Origin: GWA1-54-12 sp964489845
GTDB lineage: Bacteria > Patescibacteriota > Minisyncoccia > UBA6257 > GWB1-50-10
Length of the DNA: 64,000 nucleotides
Direction: 5' to 3'
NCBI GenBank assembly: GCA_964489845.1
Contig: CAZAZV010000001.1
Span: 1 to 64,000 of the forward strand
Shown here: piece after piece, positions 25,482 through 33,951 of the stretch
How positions within the stretch are numbered: position 1 is the first letter of the stretch
How the letters are laid out: each line of letters begins with the position of its first letter
Translations under genes and position numbers: made by a program
The notes under the pieces: generated by a model
The model's input: only the letters and a program-made list of their open reading frames with translations
Told to the model about the DNA's origin: nothing
Database searches by the model: none

Positions 25482-27203
25482 GCCGGAAAATTCTTCCACT
25501 GTCATCTCGCGCTGGCTCCCGTCATCGCGCGAGCGGACGTTGACGGTCTTCGAGGCAATTTCCTTGTCGCCCACCACGACGATGTACGGAACCTTCTCAA
25601 GCTCCGCCTTACGGATGCGGTTGCCCAAGGTTTCGTTCGGCTCGGGGAACTCGACGCGCGCGCCGCGCTTCACGAGCGCTCCCATAACCTCCTTCGCGTA
25701 TCCGGAGTGTTTTTCCCCGATGGGGAGTATGACGACCTGCACCGGTGCGAGCCAGGCGGGGAATGCGCCGCCATAATGCTCGATGAGCACGCCAAAGAAT
25801 CGCTCGGGCGAGCCGACGAGTGCGCTGTGTATCATGAGCGGCGTATGTTCTCCCCCATCCTCGCCGACGTAGGTGATGCCGAAACGGCCCGGCATGTTCA
25901 TATCAAGCTGGATGGTCGAAAGTTGCCATTCTCTCCCGATCACATCGCGCGCCATGAGGTCCATCTTCGGTCCATAGAACGCCGCTTCTCCTTCGGCGCG
26001 AACATACTCAATACCCGCTGCATCGAGGAGTGCCTGCATCTGCCGCTGCGCGGACTCCCACACCACGTCATCGCCAAGATATTGTTCCTTCTTCGCCTCG
26101 TCGCGGAGCGAAAATCTGATGTAATAATCCATACCATAGTACCCCATCGCCCGCTTAATGGCATCGAGGAGACGCGAAAACTCCTCCTCGAGTTGATCGG
26201 GTCGGCAAAAACAGTGCGCGTCGTCCTGCGAGAAAGAACGGAGTCGTGTCAGGCCCGACAACTCGCCGGGTTTCTCGTCGCGATACAAAAGCGAGAAATC
26301 GGCGTATCGCAACGGCAAATCGCGGTAGCTTCGCGACTGGGATGCGTAGATCTGCACATGCTGCGGACAGTTCATCGGTTTCAAGAAATACTCGTCATCC
26401 GTATAGTTTGATTGCACGCGAAACATGCTATCGCGGTACTTGTCGTAATGGCCGGATGTTTTGAAAAGCTCTGCGCGGTTTATCTGCGGTGTCTGCACTT
26501 CCTGGTATCCCATTTCCCTGCGGAGCATGCGAGAGTAATTCTTGATTTCCGAAAGCACGATTGCTCCCTTGGGTGTATAGAGCGGAAGACCGGGGCCAAC
26601 GAGTTCAGAAAACGCGAATAAATCCAATTCCTTTCCGAGCTTCCGGTGATCGCGCCGCCGCGCTTCTTCTGCACGCCGCAGGTACTCATCGAGTTCCCGT
26701 TTCGTCCCGAACGCCGCGCCGTAGATACGCGTCAACATTTCGTTGTGCTCGTCGCCCCGCCAGTATGCACCGGCGATATGCGTCAGTTTGAATCCGTCGA
26801 GCGGAATTTCCGATGTGTTATCCACGTGCCCGCCTTTGCAGAGGTCGGTAAACGCGTCACCGGCGTCATACACCGACAACTCCTTTCCTTCCCGCTCGTA
26901 CTCACCGATAAGTTCCAGCTTGAACGGTTCGTCCGCAAAAAGTTTCCGGAGTTCCTGCGCCGGGAGCACGCGCTTCGAGAATGGCAGTGTATGCGCCGCA
27001 AGTTCACGCATCTTCGCTTCGATGGTCGGGAGCGTTTCAGCTCCGAGCGCCGCGCCCGCCGGGATGCGAAAGTCATAATAAAACCCGTTCTCGATAACGG
27101 GTCCAATGCCGAGCTTCACGCCCGGATACAATTCCCTCATGGCAGCCGCCAGAAGGTGCGAGAGAGAATGGCGAATGAGAAAAACGCGTTCCGATTCCTC
27201 CAT
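25470..27203 (-). CDS. thrS: threonyl-tRNA synthetase lacking the TGS domain
   Basis: This 577-aa class II synthetase is about 60 residues shorter than usual because it starts directly at the editing domain. HSLSHLLAAAM gives the HxxxH editing metal motif and CKGGHVDNT the second one. The catalytic core has motif 2 (YRDEKPGELSGLTRLRSFSQDD), zinc ligands (MNCPQH, DDAHCF, MIHSALVGS) and an anticodon-binding domain (about 480-575). Loss of TGS is a common kind of trimming in reduced genomes. Confidence 0.95.
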   Translation of the reverse strand: MEESERVFLIRHSLSHLLAAAMRELYPGVKLGIGPVIENGFYYDFRIPAGAALGAETLPTIEAKMRELAAHTLPFSKRVLPAQELRKLFADEPFKLELIGEYEREGKELSVYDAGDAFTDLCKGGHVDNTSEIPLDGFKLTHIAGAYWRGDEHNEMLTRIYGAAFGTKRELDEYLRRAEEARRRDHRKLGKELDLFAFSELVGPGLPLYTPKGAIVLSEIKNYSRMLRREMGYQEVQTPQINRAELFKTSGHYDKYRDSMFRVQSNYTDDEYFLKPMNCPQHVQIYASQSRSYRDLPLRYADFSLLYRDEKPGELSGLTRLRSFSQDDAHCFCRPDQLEEEFSRLLDAIKRAMGYYGMDYYIRFSLRDEAKKEQYLGDDVVWESAQRQMQALLDAAGIEYVRAEGEAAFYGPKMDLMARDVIGREWQLSTIQLDMNMPGRFGITYVGEDGGEHTPLMIHSALVGSPERFFGVLIEHYGGAFPAWLAPVQVVILPIGEKHSGYAKEVMGALVKRGARVEFPEPNETLGNRIRKAELEKVPYIVVVGDKEIASKTVNVRSRDDGSQREMTVEEFSGSGW

Positions 27204-27218
27204 ACCGCAATCCTATGC

Positions 27219-27713
27219 TTAGTGGAGAATGACGTCAACGCTCGTCGCGGTGAATGTTTGCGAGTCGCGGATATTCGCGTCGGTCGTGAACTTGACACTC
27301 GAGCCCTTCATGACCGCGGCAGCGGTGGAAGTGGCGATCGTCGGAGAACCGTACCGGTCAACTTTGGTGTAGTCGATGGTCCGGACCTGGGTTGCGGCGT
27401 CCATGGTCACCTGCCGCGTCACCTTCGCGCGTGGAGAACCGTCGAGGTGTGGCAGATAATCTGCCGGATCGTCAAACTGTGCCGTGAACACGGCGCCGTA
27501 CCGGTCGGTCACGGTCCCGCTCATCGTGTGTATCACTTCCGGCGGGGGCGGATAGACAACCTGTACGATCTTCGTCAAATCGTCGGCTTTCTTCTGCAAA
27601 TCAGCCGTCCCCTGCACCTTCCCGAGATAAAATCCGCCGCCGAAAGCGACGACGACAAACACAAAAGCGACAAAGGGGCCCTTCACCGACTTCAGTTTAT
27701 TCTCGGAAACCAT
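27219..27713 (-). CDS. membrane-anchored beta-rich hypothetical protein
   Basis: This 164-aa protein has one TM helix at residues 12-33 after a basic start (MVSENKLKSVKG). A short coiled segment (DLQKKADDLTKIVQ) leads to an all-beta domain with the pattern SGTVTDRYGAVFTAQ, then DYTKVDRYG. I infer an extracytoplasmic OB/beta-barrel-like domain similar to small CPR envelope proteins. It is 15 nt upstream of thrS on the same strand. Confidence 0.5.
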   Translation of the reverse strand: MVSENKLKSVKGPFVAFVFVVVAFGGGFYLGKVQGTADLQKKADDLTKIVQVVYPPPPEVIHTMSGTVTDRYGAVFTAQFDDPADYLPHLDGSPRAKVTRQVTMDAATQVRTIDYTKVDRYGSPTIATSTAAAVMKGSSVKFTTDANIRDSQTFTATSVDVILH

Positions 27714-27765
27714 AGAATGTATATTTACATTATAGCACAAAGCACCCTACCATAGAGAGAATCCT

Positions 27766-28641
27766 GTGGATAACCGAAAACAAAAACTCATCGCCGTCGT
27801 AGGCCCCACCGCATCGGGCAAGACGGAACTCTCCTTGAAACTCGCGAAACAATACGGCGGAGAGATCGTCTCCGCCGACTCGCGGCAGGTATACAAAGAT
27901 ATGGACGTCGGCACGGCGAAAATTTCCCCCGCCGAGCGGGGCGGCATCCCGCATCACCTCATTGACGTCGCGACTCCCAATAAACAATTCACGGTCGCCG
28001 ATTACGTCCGTCTGGCGCACGCCGCAATCGACGATATCATCGCGCGCGGCAAGCTCCCTATCGTGTGCGGCGGGACGATGTTCTATCTCGACGCGCTTCT
28101 GTATGACAAGGCGATTCCTGCCGTGCCGCCGGATAAAAATCTCCGGAGGGAGCTGGAGAAGAAAACTCCGGAGGCGTTATACGCGGAATTGAAAAGACGC
28201 GACCCGCGCCGCGCCGCGGACATAGACCAAGGAAACAAGCGCCGCCTCATCCGCGCACTCGAAATCATCCGCGCCACCGGCAAGCCCATTCCGCCTTCAA
28301 ACCATATTGAAGTTGAACTTCCATGCATGTATGGAAGTTCAACTTCAATACAGTTCATTGCACCGAAGCGAACGCGTGAAGAGTTGAAAGAACGGATTAA
28401 GCAGCGCGTGTATGAGCGGTGGAACGGCATCGTAAAAGAGACGAATATGCTGCACGAGAAGTACGGACTCGCGTGGGGAAAGCTCGATTCGTTCGGTCTC
28501 GAGTACCGCTACGCGACACGGTTCATTCTCGGCACACTTTCCGGGGAGGAAGCACGAGAACGCCTCGTGTCGGCAACGTGGCGCTATGCCAAGCACCAAC
28601 TCGCCTGGTGCGCGAAACGCCCAGTGCAATGGATTCAATAA
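27766..28641 (+). CDS. miaA: tRNA dimethylallyltransferase with a palindromic insertion
   Basis: This 291-aa enzyme adds a dimethylallyl group to A37 of UNN-reading tRNAs. The P-loop is GPTASGKT (residues 14-21), with the substrate loops SADSRQVYKDMDVGTAK and VCGGTMFYLDALL. The start is GTG 27766. Residues around 180-194 are encoded by a 46-bp region whose two 20-bp arms are perfectly complementary (28305-28350), where homologues carry a short FDV-x-x-GL strand. The frame is kept and the rest of the protein is normal, so it may still be active. Confidence 0.92.
   Translation: MDNRKQKLIAVVGPTASGKTELSLKLAKQYGGEIVSADSRQVYKDMDVGTAKISPAERGGIPHHLIDVATPNKQFTVADYVRLAHAAIDDIIARGKLPIVCGGTMFYLDALLYDKAIPAVPPDKNLRRELEKKTPEALYAELKRRDPRRAADIDQGNKRRLIRALEIIRATGKPIPPSNHIEVELPCMYGSSTSIQFIAPKRTREELKERIKQRVYERWNGIVKETNMLHEKYGLAWGKLDSFGLEYRYATRFILGTLSGEEARERLVSATWRYAKHQLAWCAKRPVQWIQ
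28305..28350. repeat. 20-bp perfect inverted repeat inside miaA
   Basis: The arm 28305-28324 (TATTGAAGTTGAACTTCCAT) is exactly complementary to 28331-28350 across a 6-base loop. Each arm also contains the smaller palindrome GAAGTTGAACTTC. It lies in frame in a coding region, which is unusual for a terminator or REP-like element. Confidence 0.9.
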
Positions 28642-28651
28642 CGTCTACAAA

Positions 28652-29776
28652 TCACCCTTGCCCAAATAACGGTTTCATCATTTCAATCTTAAAAGGTGGG
28701 GTTATTCCCCCTTGTACGATTTGTTTATAAATAACGGAGATTTCTGCTCCAATGTGACAGTAGAGCGAGGGGAATGTCGCACAACGGTGCGCCTTCACTG
28801 GCTGACCCTTTCGCGTCTCAATCCTGCCTTCACAGCGTGCGCATTTAAATCTTCGGGGCTTCTCGAAAGAAAACAAACGCTGAAAATCAGTGTTTCTCTT
28901 GGTTATTTGCAAAAAACTGCTCCTGGAAAACATGGGCATGTGTGACAATCTTTCAAAAAAACCGTAGTCATTCCCATAGTGCTTAATTCCCGCAAGCGCC
29001 AATGTCCAAAAAAATACTTCATATGAAGGTAATATGGTACCGTCCGCAATCCCATGAATTGCGTCTTTTGCGCGCACATTGAGGGTCCTACCATGTACAT
29101 CTCGGAACATTCTTCTCTGAAAGATATCCCCATTACCAAGAATGCCCCCTATGCCGCATGGCACTCCTAATGTTTCGCCCACGCACCACGCTACCCATTG
29201 CCGGAAACGTTCGTCTCTCGTAAAAGACGCCATCGAGGCAACAAAATCAGAAACACTACTAAGTTCAAACAGTCTGTAAAAACGTTTAAGAATCTCCTTA
29301 TAAAAATCTGCGGGGTCACGCGTCGTGCTCAAAGCGCTTTCATATAAATTCCTCACAGCGCCAAAGTTCTTCAGGAACACTGCAACATTTCGTTCACGAT
29401 AGCTATGTGGGACATCAGTGACCTCACAAAACGCATTGGTAATGCAATTCTGCAGCATATTAAAGTCAATGCCGTGTACAGATTGGAGAGAATACGGCGT
29501 CCCTTCCCGCAGAAAAGTAAATTCGGGAGATGGGGCAAGAAAACCAACGTCAAGCCCGATCGCAGCACATAGGTTCCCGTTCTTTACCGGCTCAATACAA
29601 TCCCAAAGAATTGGTAACACACGACCACCTTCCTTATTCAGGTCACAAAGTGCTACGTGAGCGGAAAGCATTCGCTCATGAGGACTCGTGTAGGGGTGGT
29701 CTATGGTTGATACGATTTCTGCACCAAATATCCCCCTAAACCTTTTATGGCACGTGTCTATTCCGCCAGCAGCCAT
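28652..29776 (-). CDS. unknown 374-aa protein, third gene of the AK-GCHII/CYTH cassette
   Basis: The AT-richer gene encodes a soluble protein with no family I can name. The N-terminus is rich in conserved-looking turns (GGIDTCHKRF, STIDHPYTSPHERM, WDCIEPVKNGN, IGLDVGF), which resembles an alpha/beta enzyme. The middle (about 130-280) is helical. Near residues 315-335 there is a CARC-x18-C knuckle that may bind zinc. It follows the CYTH gene with a 1-nt overlap (TAATG), so the two are translationally coupled. A nucleotide-related role is inferred from its partners only. Confidence 0.6.
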   Translation of the reverse strand: MAAGGIDTCHKRFRGIFGAEIVSTIDHPYTSPHERMLSAHVALCDLNKEGGRVLPILWDCIEPVKNGNLCAAIGLDVGFLAPSPEFTFLREGTPYSLQSVHGIDFNMLQNCITNAFCEVTDVPHSYRERNVAVFLKNFGAVRNLYESALSTTRDPADFYKEILKRFYRLFELSSVSDFVASMASFTRDERFRQWVAWCVGETLGVPCGIGGILGNGDIFQRRMFRDVHGRTLNVRAKDAIHGIADGTILPSYEVFFWTLALAGIKHYGNDYGFFERLSHMPMFSRSSFLQITKRNTDFQRLFSFEKPRRFKCARCEGRIETRKGQPVKAHRCATFPSLYCHIGAEISVIYKQIVQGGITPPFKIEMMKPLFGQG

Positions 29777-30396
29777 TACATCTCGATTTTCGGCATATCA
29801 CTATCAGAAAATGAGATGTGATTGTGGGGCTCGATTCCCCGTTCTCGGCACAATCTATCGTACACATCATCACAACTCTCTAATGTACTGTTTTCCACCT
29901 CCAACCCCAATACACTACACGCATGCACGATGCTATCTTCTGCACCCTCGATCTCGATAATTATGCCAAAAGGAAACGTGTCAACAGTAACCTTCGTCCC
30001 TAGGTAATCGCGTGTTTTACGATACCGCTCATAACTTGACACCATGTGATAACCCATACACTCAAGAATTTGGATAAACTCATGAACGTTGGTTCGGAAT
30101 GCCGTTTCTATTTCCTCCTCCTGCTTGACATGCGCGTCAATCTGTTCTCGTTCATCGCTCCTTAACCGACGTTTATACGAAAATTCGACATCGCTAACAC
30201 CATCCTTCGACATCCCAATTTGCCTAACCCGCAAGCGTGCGTCGCGACGAGACATTAATTGACCCTCGTTATCAAACATCATAGTTTTTTCGTACAGATC
30301 CATCGTAAGAGTGCTGTTTTTCTCTTCTATTTTCTGTACCACTTCTTCCCCTGTGCCTGAAGCCACCACAAATTTTATTTCCCGTTCTATAGCCAT
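29776..30396 (-). CDS. CYTH-domain protein (triphosphate-binding tunnel enzyme)
   Basis: This 206-aa protein starts MAIEREIKFVV, giving the ExExK signature (E4, E6, K8). Further conserved basic residues follow: RLRVRQIG, SYKRRL, and SYERYRKTRDYL with a GIIIEIEG strand near residue 150. CYTH proteins hydrolyse triphosphates (thiamine triphosphate, PPPi) or cyclise ATP. It sits between the AK-GCHII fusion (9-nt gap) and the 374-aa protein (1-nt overlap), so its substrate is plausibly a nucleotide-derived triphosphate made by the cassette. Confidence 0.85.
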   Translation of the reverse strand: MAIEREIKFVVASGTGEEVVQKIEEKNSTLTMDLYEKTMMFDNEGQLMSRRDARLRVRQIGMSKDGVSDVEFSYKRRLRSDEREQIDAHVKQEEEIETAFRTNVHEFIQILECMGYHMVSSYERYRKTRDYLGTKVTVDTFPFGIIIEIEGAEDSIVHACSVLGLEVENSTLESCDDVYDRLCRERGIEPHNHISFSDSDMPKIEM

Positions 30397-30405
30397 GCTT
30401 TTACT

Positions 30406-31692
30406 CTATAACATATGTCCCATCTTGTTTCTCTTCGTTGTGAGGTAATGCTCGTTGTGCTTATTCGCAGGGCACACGAGCGGGATGCGTTGTTCAATGA
30501 TAACACCGGAACCCTGCAATTTATGCATCTTGTCCGGATTATTTGTTATCAAATCAATACTCGTAATGTGTAGGTCTTTTAAGATCTCACTTACGACATG
30601 ATACTGCCGCACCTCAGCAGGAAACCCAAGCATTTCATTTGCCTCAACTGTATCATATCCGTTCTGTTGAAGTCCGTACGCTTTAATTTTGTTCAGAATA
30701 TTTATCCCTCTCCCTTCCTGGAAAAGATATACAAGCACCCCGAATCCCTTCCTGCTCAAAAGTTGCATCGCGCTATCCAATTGTAAACCGCAATCACATT
30801 TCAAAGAATGGAATATATCGCCCGTAATACAAGAAGAATGGATACGCACGGGAACATTTCGCTTAAATGCCACATTCCCCTTAATGAGAGCTAAATGGTA
30901 AGTATAATCAATCTTATTTTGGTAACCAACCAATTTAAATTTACCAAATTTTGTCGGGAGCTCCGCAATTGCTATTCGTTCATAAAGGCAATGGGCCGTT
31001 TTTGTTCCATTGCTCAATTTGTGCAAAATTTCTGCAAACAAGAAATTTTCTTCCTGGTCCGCATTAACATCGAAAGAGAGTTCTGATTTTTGAGATAGAT
31101 ATTCATACGCCGTGATTGATTCTCCCAAATATTCATCAAAGCGTTGGCGTTGCTGGTTTGCGTCATCGTCCCATCTCCCGACTAGGCGTTCCCCATCAAC
31201 ATCGCACACCCCCGGAACCCGCGGCGGACGCAGTTTGTTGTAGAATCGTCCACATAACGGGCAGTATTTTCTCCTTGCAATCCGCCGTTGCAAAATCTCC
31301 AGGCTTATATTGAATCGAACCAACGCCTTCAAATAAAGATCACATGAATCAAGTATTCTCTCTAGTGCCTCGGCTTCGGTCATCCGTCTCGGGAAACCAT
31401 CAATAAGAATAGAGTGTCCGTCGTTGGGCAAATTCTTGATTTCCTTTGCGATAATATCCTCTACGAATCCCGGCGGGAAGTCCTTCTCATTTTTTACAAT
31501 GTCCTCAACAAAAGAATAGGCGTCGCTATACTTGCTACGCCCACCCATAATATCTCGGATTATCCTTCCAAAGGAAATGTAGTGCAACCGCATCCGTTCC
31601 TCTAAAAGGTGTGCCTGACATGTCTTCCCTGCACCGGGAGGACCAAAAAATACATACAAGTCTCGCCTATCGTCTCTATCCTCATTTTCCAT
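30406..31692 (-). CDS. adenylate kinase-GTP cyclohydrolase II fusion
   Basis: This 428-aa protein has two complete domains. Residues 1-215 or so are an adenylate kinase: P-loop GPPGAGKT at 17-24, the DGFPRR loop, and a zinc-type LID with CPLCG ... CDVDG. Residues 220-428 or so are a GTP cyclohydrolase II: RIHSSCITGDIFHSLKCDCG keeps all three zinc cysteines, KAYGLQ keeps the tyrosine and AEVRQY the arginine matching E. coli RibA Tyr105 and Arg128, and NEHYLTTKRNKMGHML ends it. One change is YLFQEGRG for YxRQEGR. No other riboflavin genes are nearby. The gene is AT-richer than the core. Confidence 0.88.
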   Translation of the reverse strand: MENEDRDDRRDLYVFFGPPGAGKTCQAHLLEERMRLHYISFGRIIRDIMGGRSKYSDAYSFVEDIVKNEKDFPPGFVEDIIAKEIKNLPNDGHSILIDGFPRRMTEAEALERILDSCDLYLKALVRFNISLEILQRRIARRKYCPLCGRFYNKLRPPRVPGVCDVDGERLVGRWDDDANQQRQRFDEYLGESITAYEYLSQKSELSFDVNADQEENFLFAEILHKLSNGTKTAHCLYERIAIAELPTKFGKFKLVGYQNKIDYTYHLALIKGNVAFKRNVPVRIHSSCITGDIFHSLKCDCGLQLDSAMQLLSRKGFGVLVYLFQEGRGINILNKIKAYGLQQNGYDTVEANEMLGFPAEVRQYHVVSEILKDLHITSIDLITNNPDKMHKLQGSGVIIEQRIPLVCPANKHNEHYLTTKRNKMGHML

Positions 31693-31719
31693 ATGGACGT
31701 TGGGGGCAACGATACAACA

Positions 31720-32162
31720 CTACAAGATATAAGTCAAATTCTTGTCGCAGTCCAATAGCTTGGAAATGCTTGCAATAGGAGAGCACAAAACAAACCTCCG
31801 GCTCAATTCTTTGTACGAGACATCGTCAACAGTAAAAGAGCTGAGTATAACGACCCCGTCCGGCAACAAAGAACGCTTTGTATGCTCAACTACCGCACGG
31901 AACTTAGATTTCCCTTGAATACCGAGGATTGCGGTATGCGCTTTGTAGCTAAATCAAACTTACGGACGTCAATGTCTCTCGCGGCAATGGTAAATTCCTG
32001 CTCACGGGACACCAGTTTTAAACTATTCACGCACTCCTCGTCAATTCCGAGTGCCTCAACGCTTTTGAGTGTTCCTATCGACATGGCATAGGGGTATCTC
32101 CAGATTCCCACCTTGACAGAACTGAAAGCAGACCCCGTTGGTTCTGCGGAGTCATTTGCCAT
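31720..32162 (-). pseudogene. class I SAM-dependent methyltransferase remnant (TehB-like), frameshifted and N-terminally truncated
   Basis: The reading starts near MANDSAEPTG, but methyltransferase-like sequence only begins around GTLKSVEALGIDEECVNSL and runs through EFTIAARDIDVRKFD. A single missing T at about 31949-31953 (GATTTAGC) breaks the frame. The other frame continues FSYKAHTAILGIQGKSKF and VVEHTKRSLLPDGVVILSSFT to a stop at 31720. Together these resemble the second half of TehB-type methyltransferases. Motif I is absent because the upstream part is replaced. It precedes the AK-GCHII gene on the same strand and may be a lost fourth member of the cassette. Confidence 0.6.
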
Positions 32163-32166
32163 AAAT

Positions 32167-32607
32167 ATGGCATCAAACCTTATTTCCCCGCTTGGCTATG
32201 CGCAGCAGGTTGCGACAGGGAAGAAAACGCTGGGAGAGGTGCTGCTCCGGTTCGCGGGCGTATCAACGCCGAAATCAACGCCGAGCCAGCGTGGAGTGAA
32301 CAACCTTGTTTACACCGAGCGGCCGACTATCCTTAAAAAGGTAAAAGATTATATCGTTTCAGGAGATACCGAAAAGGCGACGCAGCTCATTGAAACATAC
32401 AACAAGAACCTGTTTCGTGTGCTGGTCGGCATATTCGTTGACAGAGGAATGAGCGCGCAAGACGCCGACGAGATGGTGAGATCGCTTATCGCGAATGCGG
32501 GGACAAAGCTCTCTTCTTACTTCATAAAAGGAATAACGCAGAAGGAGCTTGAAACTTACCAGACCAAAAAGGGCCGGACTACTTTGCAGAATCTGATACT
32601 CAAATGA
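32167..32607 (+). CDS. unknown protein, probably a C-terminal gene fragment
   Basis: The 146-aa reading (MASNLISPLGYAQQVATGKK onward) is helical and ends TTLQNLILK. An open frame continues upstream to about 32096 without a good start or ribosome site. The breakpoint coincides with the truncated start of the methyltransferase remnant, so this looks like the 3' part of a larger gene, possibly from a mobile element. No family is assigned. Confidence 0.4.
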   Translation: MASNLISPLGYAQQVATGKKTLGEVLLRFAGVSTPKSTPSQRGVNNLVYTERPTILKKVKDYIVSGDTEKATQLIETYNKNLFRVLVGIFVDRGMSAQDADEMVRSLIANAGTKLSSYFIKGITQKELETYQTKKGRTTLQNLILK

Positions 32608-32608
32608 C

Positions 32609-32815
32609 CTACTCCGGGAGCTTGTCTTTCTTCGGAAGCAAGAGCCAAACGATAACCCCCGTTCCCAAAATAAGTGTAAGTCCCTTGAAGTTTTCTATCA
32701 CCGCATCCTGGTAATCCATCCAGAACGGTCTTTGGAAAATCGGTAATATGAAAACACCAAAAATAACAATTCCAACTATGAACCAGCCAAACCAGCGACC
32801 ATCATCACTTTCCAT
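32609..32815 (-). CDS. small two-TM membrane protein (68 aa)
   Basis: The protein starts MESDDGRWFGWFIVGIVIFG. Two hydrophobic helices (about residues 9-27 and 44-60) are joined by a QRPFWMDYQDAV loop and it ends KKDKLPE. It converges with the fragment at 32167 (1-nt gap). No function is recognised. Confidence 0.45.
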   Translation of the reverse strand: MESDDGRWFGWFIVGIVIFGVFILPIFQRPFWMDYQDAVIENFKGLTLILGTGVIVWLLLPKKDKLPE

Positions 32816-32845
32816 CCCTCTACCAATACCACAATCTCAATCTAA

Positions 32846-33067
32846 ATGCAAATGAAACATTCATTGAAAGATAAGTCCGTCTTGGTATACGACTTCGGAC
32901 TTTTTACCGAAATGGCAGCTGCCCTCGTGCACGACTTTGGGGTTGTTTACTACTTCGTCCCGTGGGCGGACGCGTTCCCATCGTCTTCAAAGCAGAAAAT
33001 AGGGGCTGACTTTAAGGGGCTTCAAACTGTATTCACCATTTTCAGGAATCATTACCCGTGTACCTGA
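32846..33067 (+). pseudogene. 5' fragment of an unknown gene joined to the maturase remnant
   Basis: Codons read MQMKHSLKDKSVLVYDFGLF and continue through VVYYFVPWADAFPSS to an early stop, 73 aa in total. The start looks like a normal protein N-terminus (Rossmann-like VLVYDFGLFTEM), but homology-like sequence ends around GADFKGLQ. The SPASM maturase remnant follows in another frame, so this is best read as a truncated gene at a recombination junction. Confidence 0.4.
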
Positions 33068-33110
33068 GCAGCCTAGCCCAGGAACAAGTACATACGAAAA
33101 TCTCGGGAAA

Positions 33111-33908
33111 ATGGGGTTCTTCAGGGAAGTGCCGATGGAATGGATGATGGGGAGAAAATTCAATATCTCCATCTCAATGGATGGTCCGCCAGAAATACAA
33201 AATCGAAATCGACCGCTCGTACAACATCTCGAAATATCCAGTGCCGTTGTTGAGAGTACCGTGCGACTCCTCGTTGCTCACTCTTATCCTTTCACGATTC
33301 GAGTAACATACGCTGTACGGGACGACATTATCAAAGTCATCGAGTATTTTGCGTCCCTTGGTGTGAAGAAAATACACCTCGAGCCGCTGTTCCCATTCGG
33401 CAGGTCGTACGAGGACGATAAACCGCACAGAGAAAATCAAATGGTCCTCCTCGATAAGTTTGTGGAAGCAATCGATGCATGTGAACGATTGGGGATCAAG
33501 GTCTTCAATAGTCACTTGCACCAGTTTACGCGCGGCCTCCGCTATTTTTGTGGCGCAGCGAGTGGAGGATCTCTTGTGGTAACCCATGACGGGCTTCTGA
33601 CGGGTTGTCTTGAGGTCGTTGATGGTAACGATAAGGACATGCCGACATTCCGTCTCGGCAAATGGCTTCCAGAAAAGCGGCGGTTCGAAGTCGATGTGGA
33701 GAAAGTTATCTCATTCAGAAACCGTTATGCCGACAACCTTGCACGCTGTAGAGAATGCTTCGCGCGCTATACATGCGCAGGAGGATGTGCCGTCAAAGCG
33801 GTTAGGGCTGGCGGGAACTTCTTCTCGAGAGACGGTTCTTACTGCGAATTCACGCGCGGCTTCGTACCGATTCTAGTAAAAAGGATTGCCGCGATGAGCG
33901 GGGTGTGA
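33111..33908 (+). pseudogene. radical SAM/SPASM peptide maturase, missing its N-terminal Fe-S domain
   Basis: The 265-aa reading retains the second half of the radical SAM barrel (FNISISMDGPPEIQNRNRP, HLEPLFPFG) and a full SPASM domain. Cysteines are at YFCGAA and TGCLEV, then CRECFARYTCAGGCAVK and a final YCEF. The CxxxCxxC motif that binds SAM is absent; the open frame upstream to about 33006 has unrelated sequence. As it stands the protein cannot do radical SAM chemistry. A cysteine-rich peptide gene 850 bp downstream is its likely former substrate. It is followed by a strong terminator. Confidence 0.75.
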
Positions 33909-33917
33909 GTGCGCAAG

Positions 33918-33947
33918 AGCGCGAGATTATATCTCGCGCTTTTACTT
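33918..33947 (+). terminator. terminator after the maturase remnant
   Basis: A 10-bp stem (AGCGCGAGAT/ATCTCGCGCT) with a 3-nt loop is followed by TTTACTT. It lies directly before the convergent end of the peptidase-like gene at 33952. Confidence 0.8.
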
Positions 33948-33951
33948 ACTG

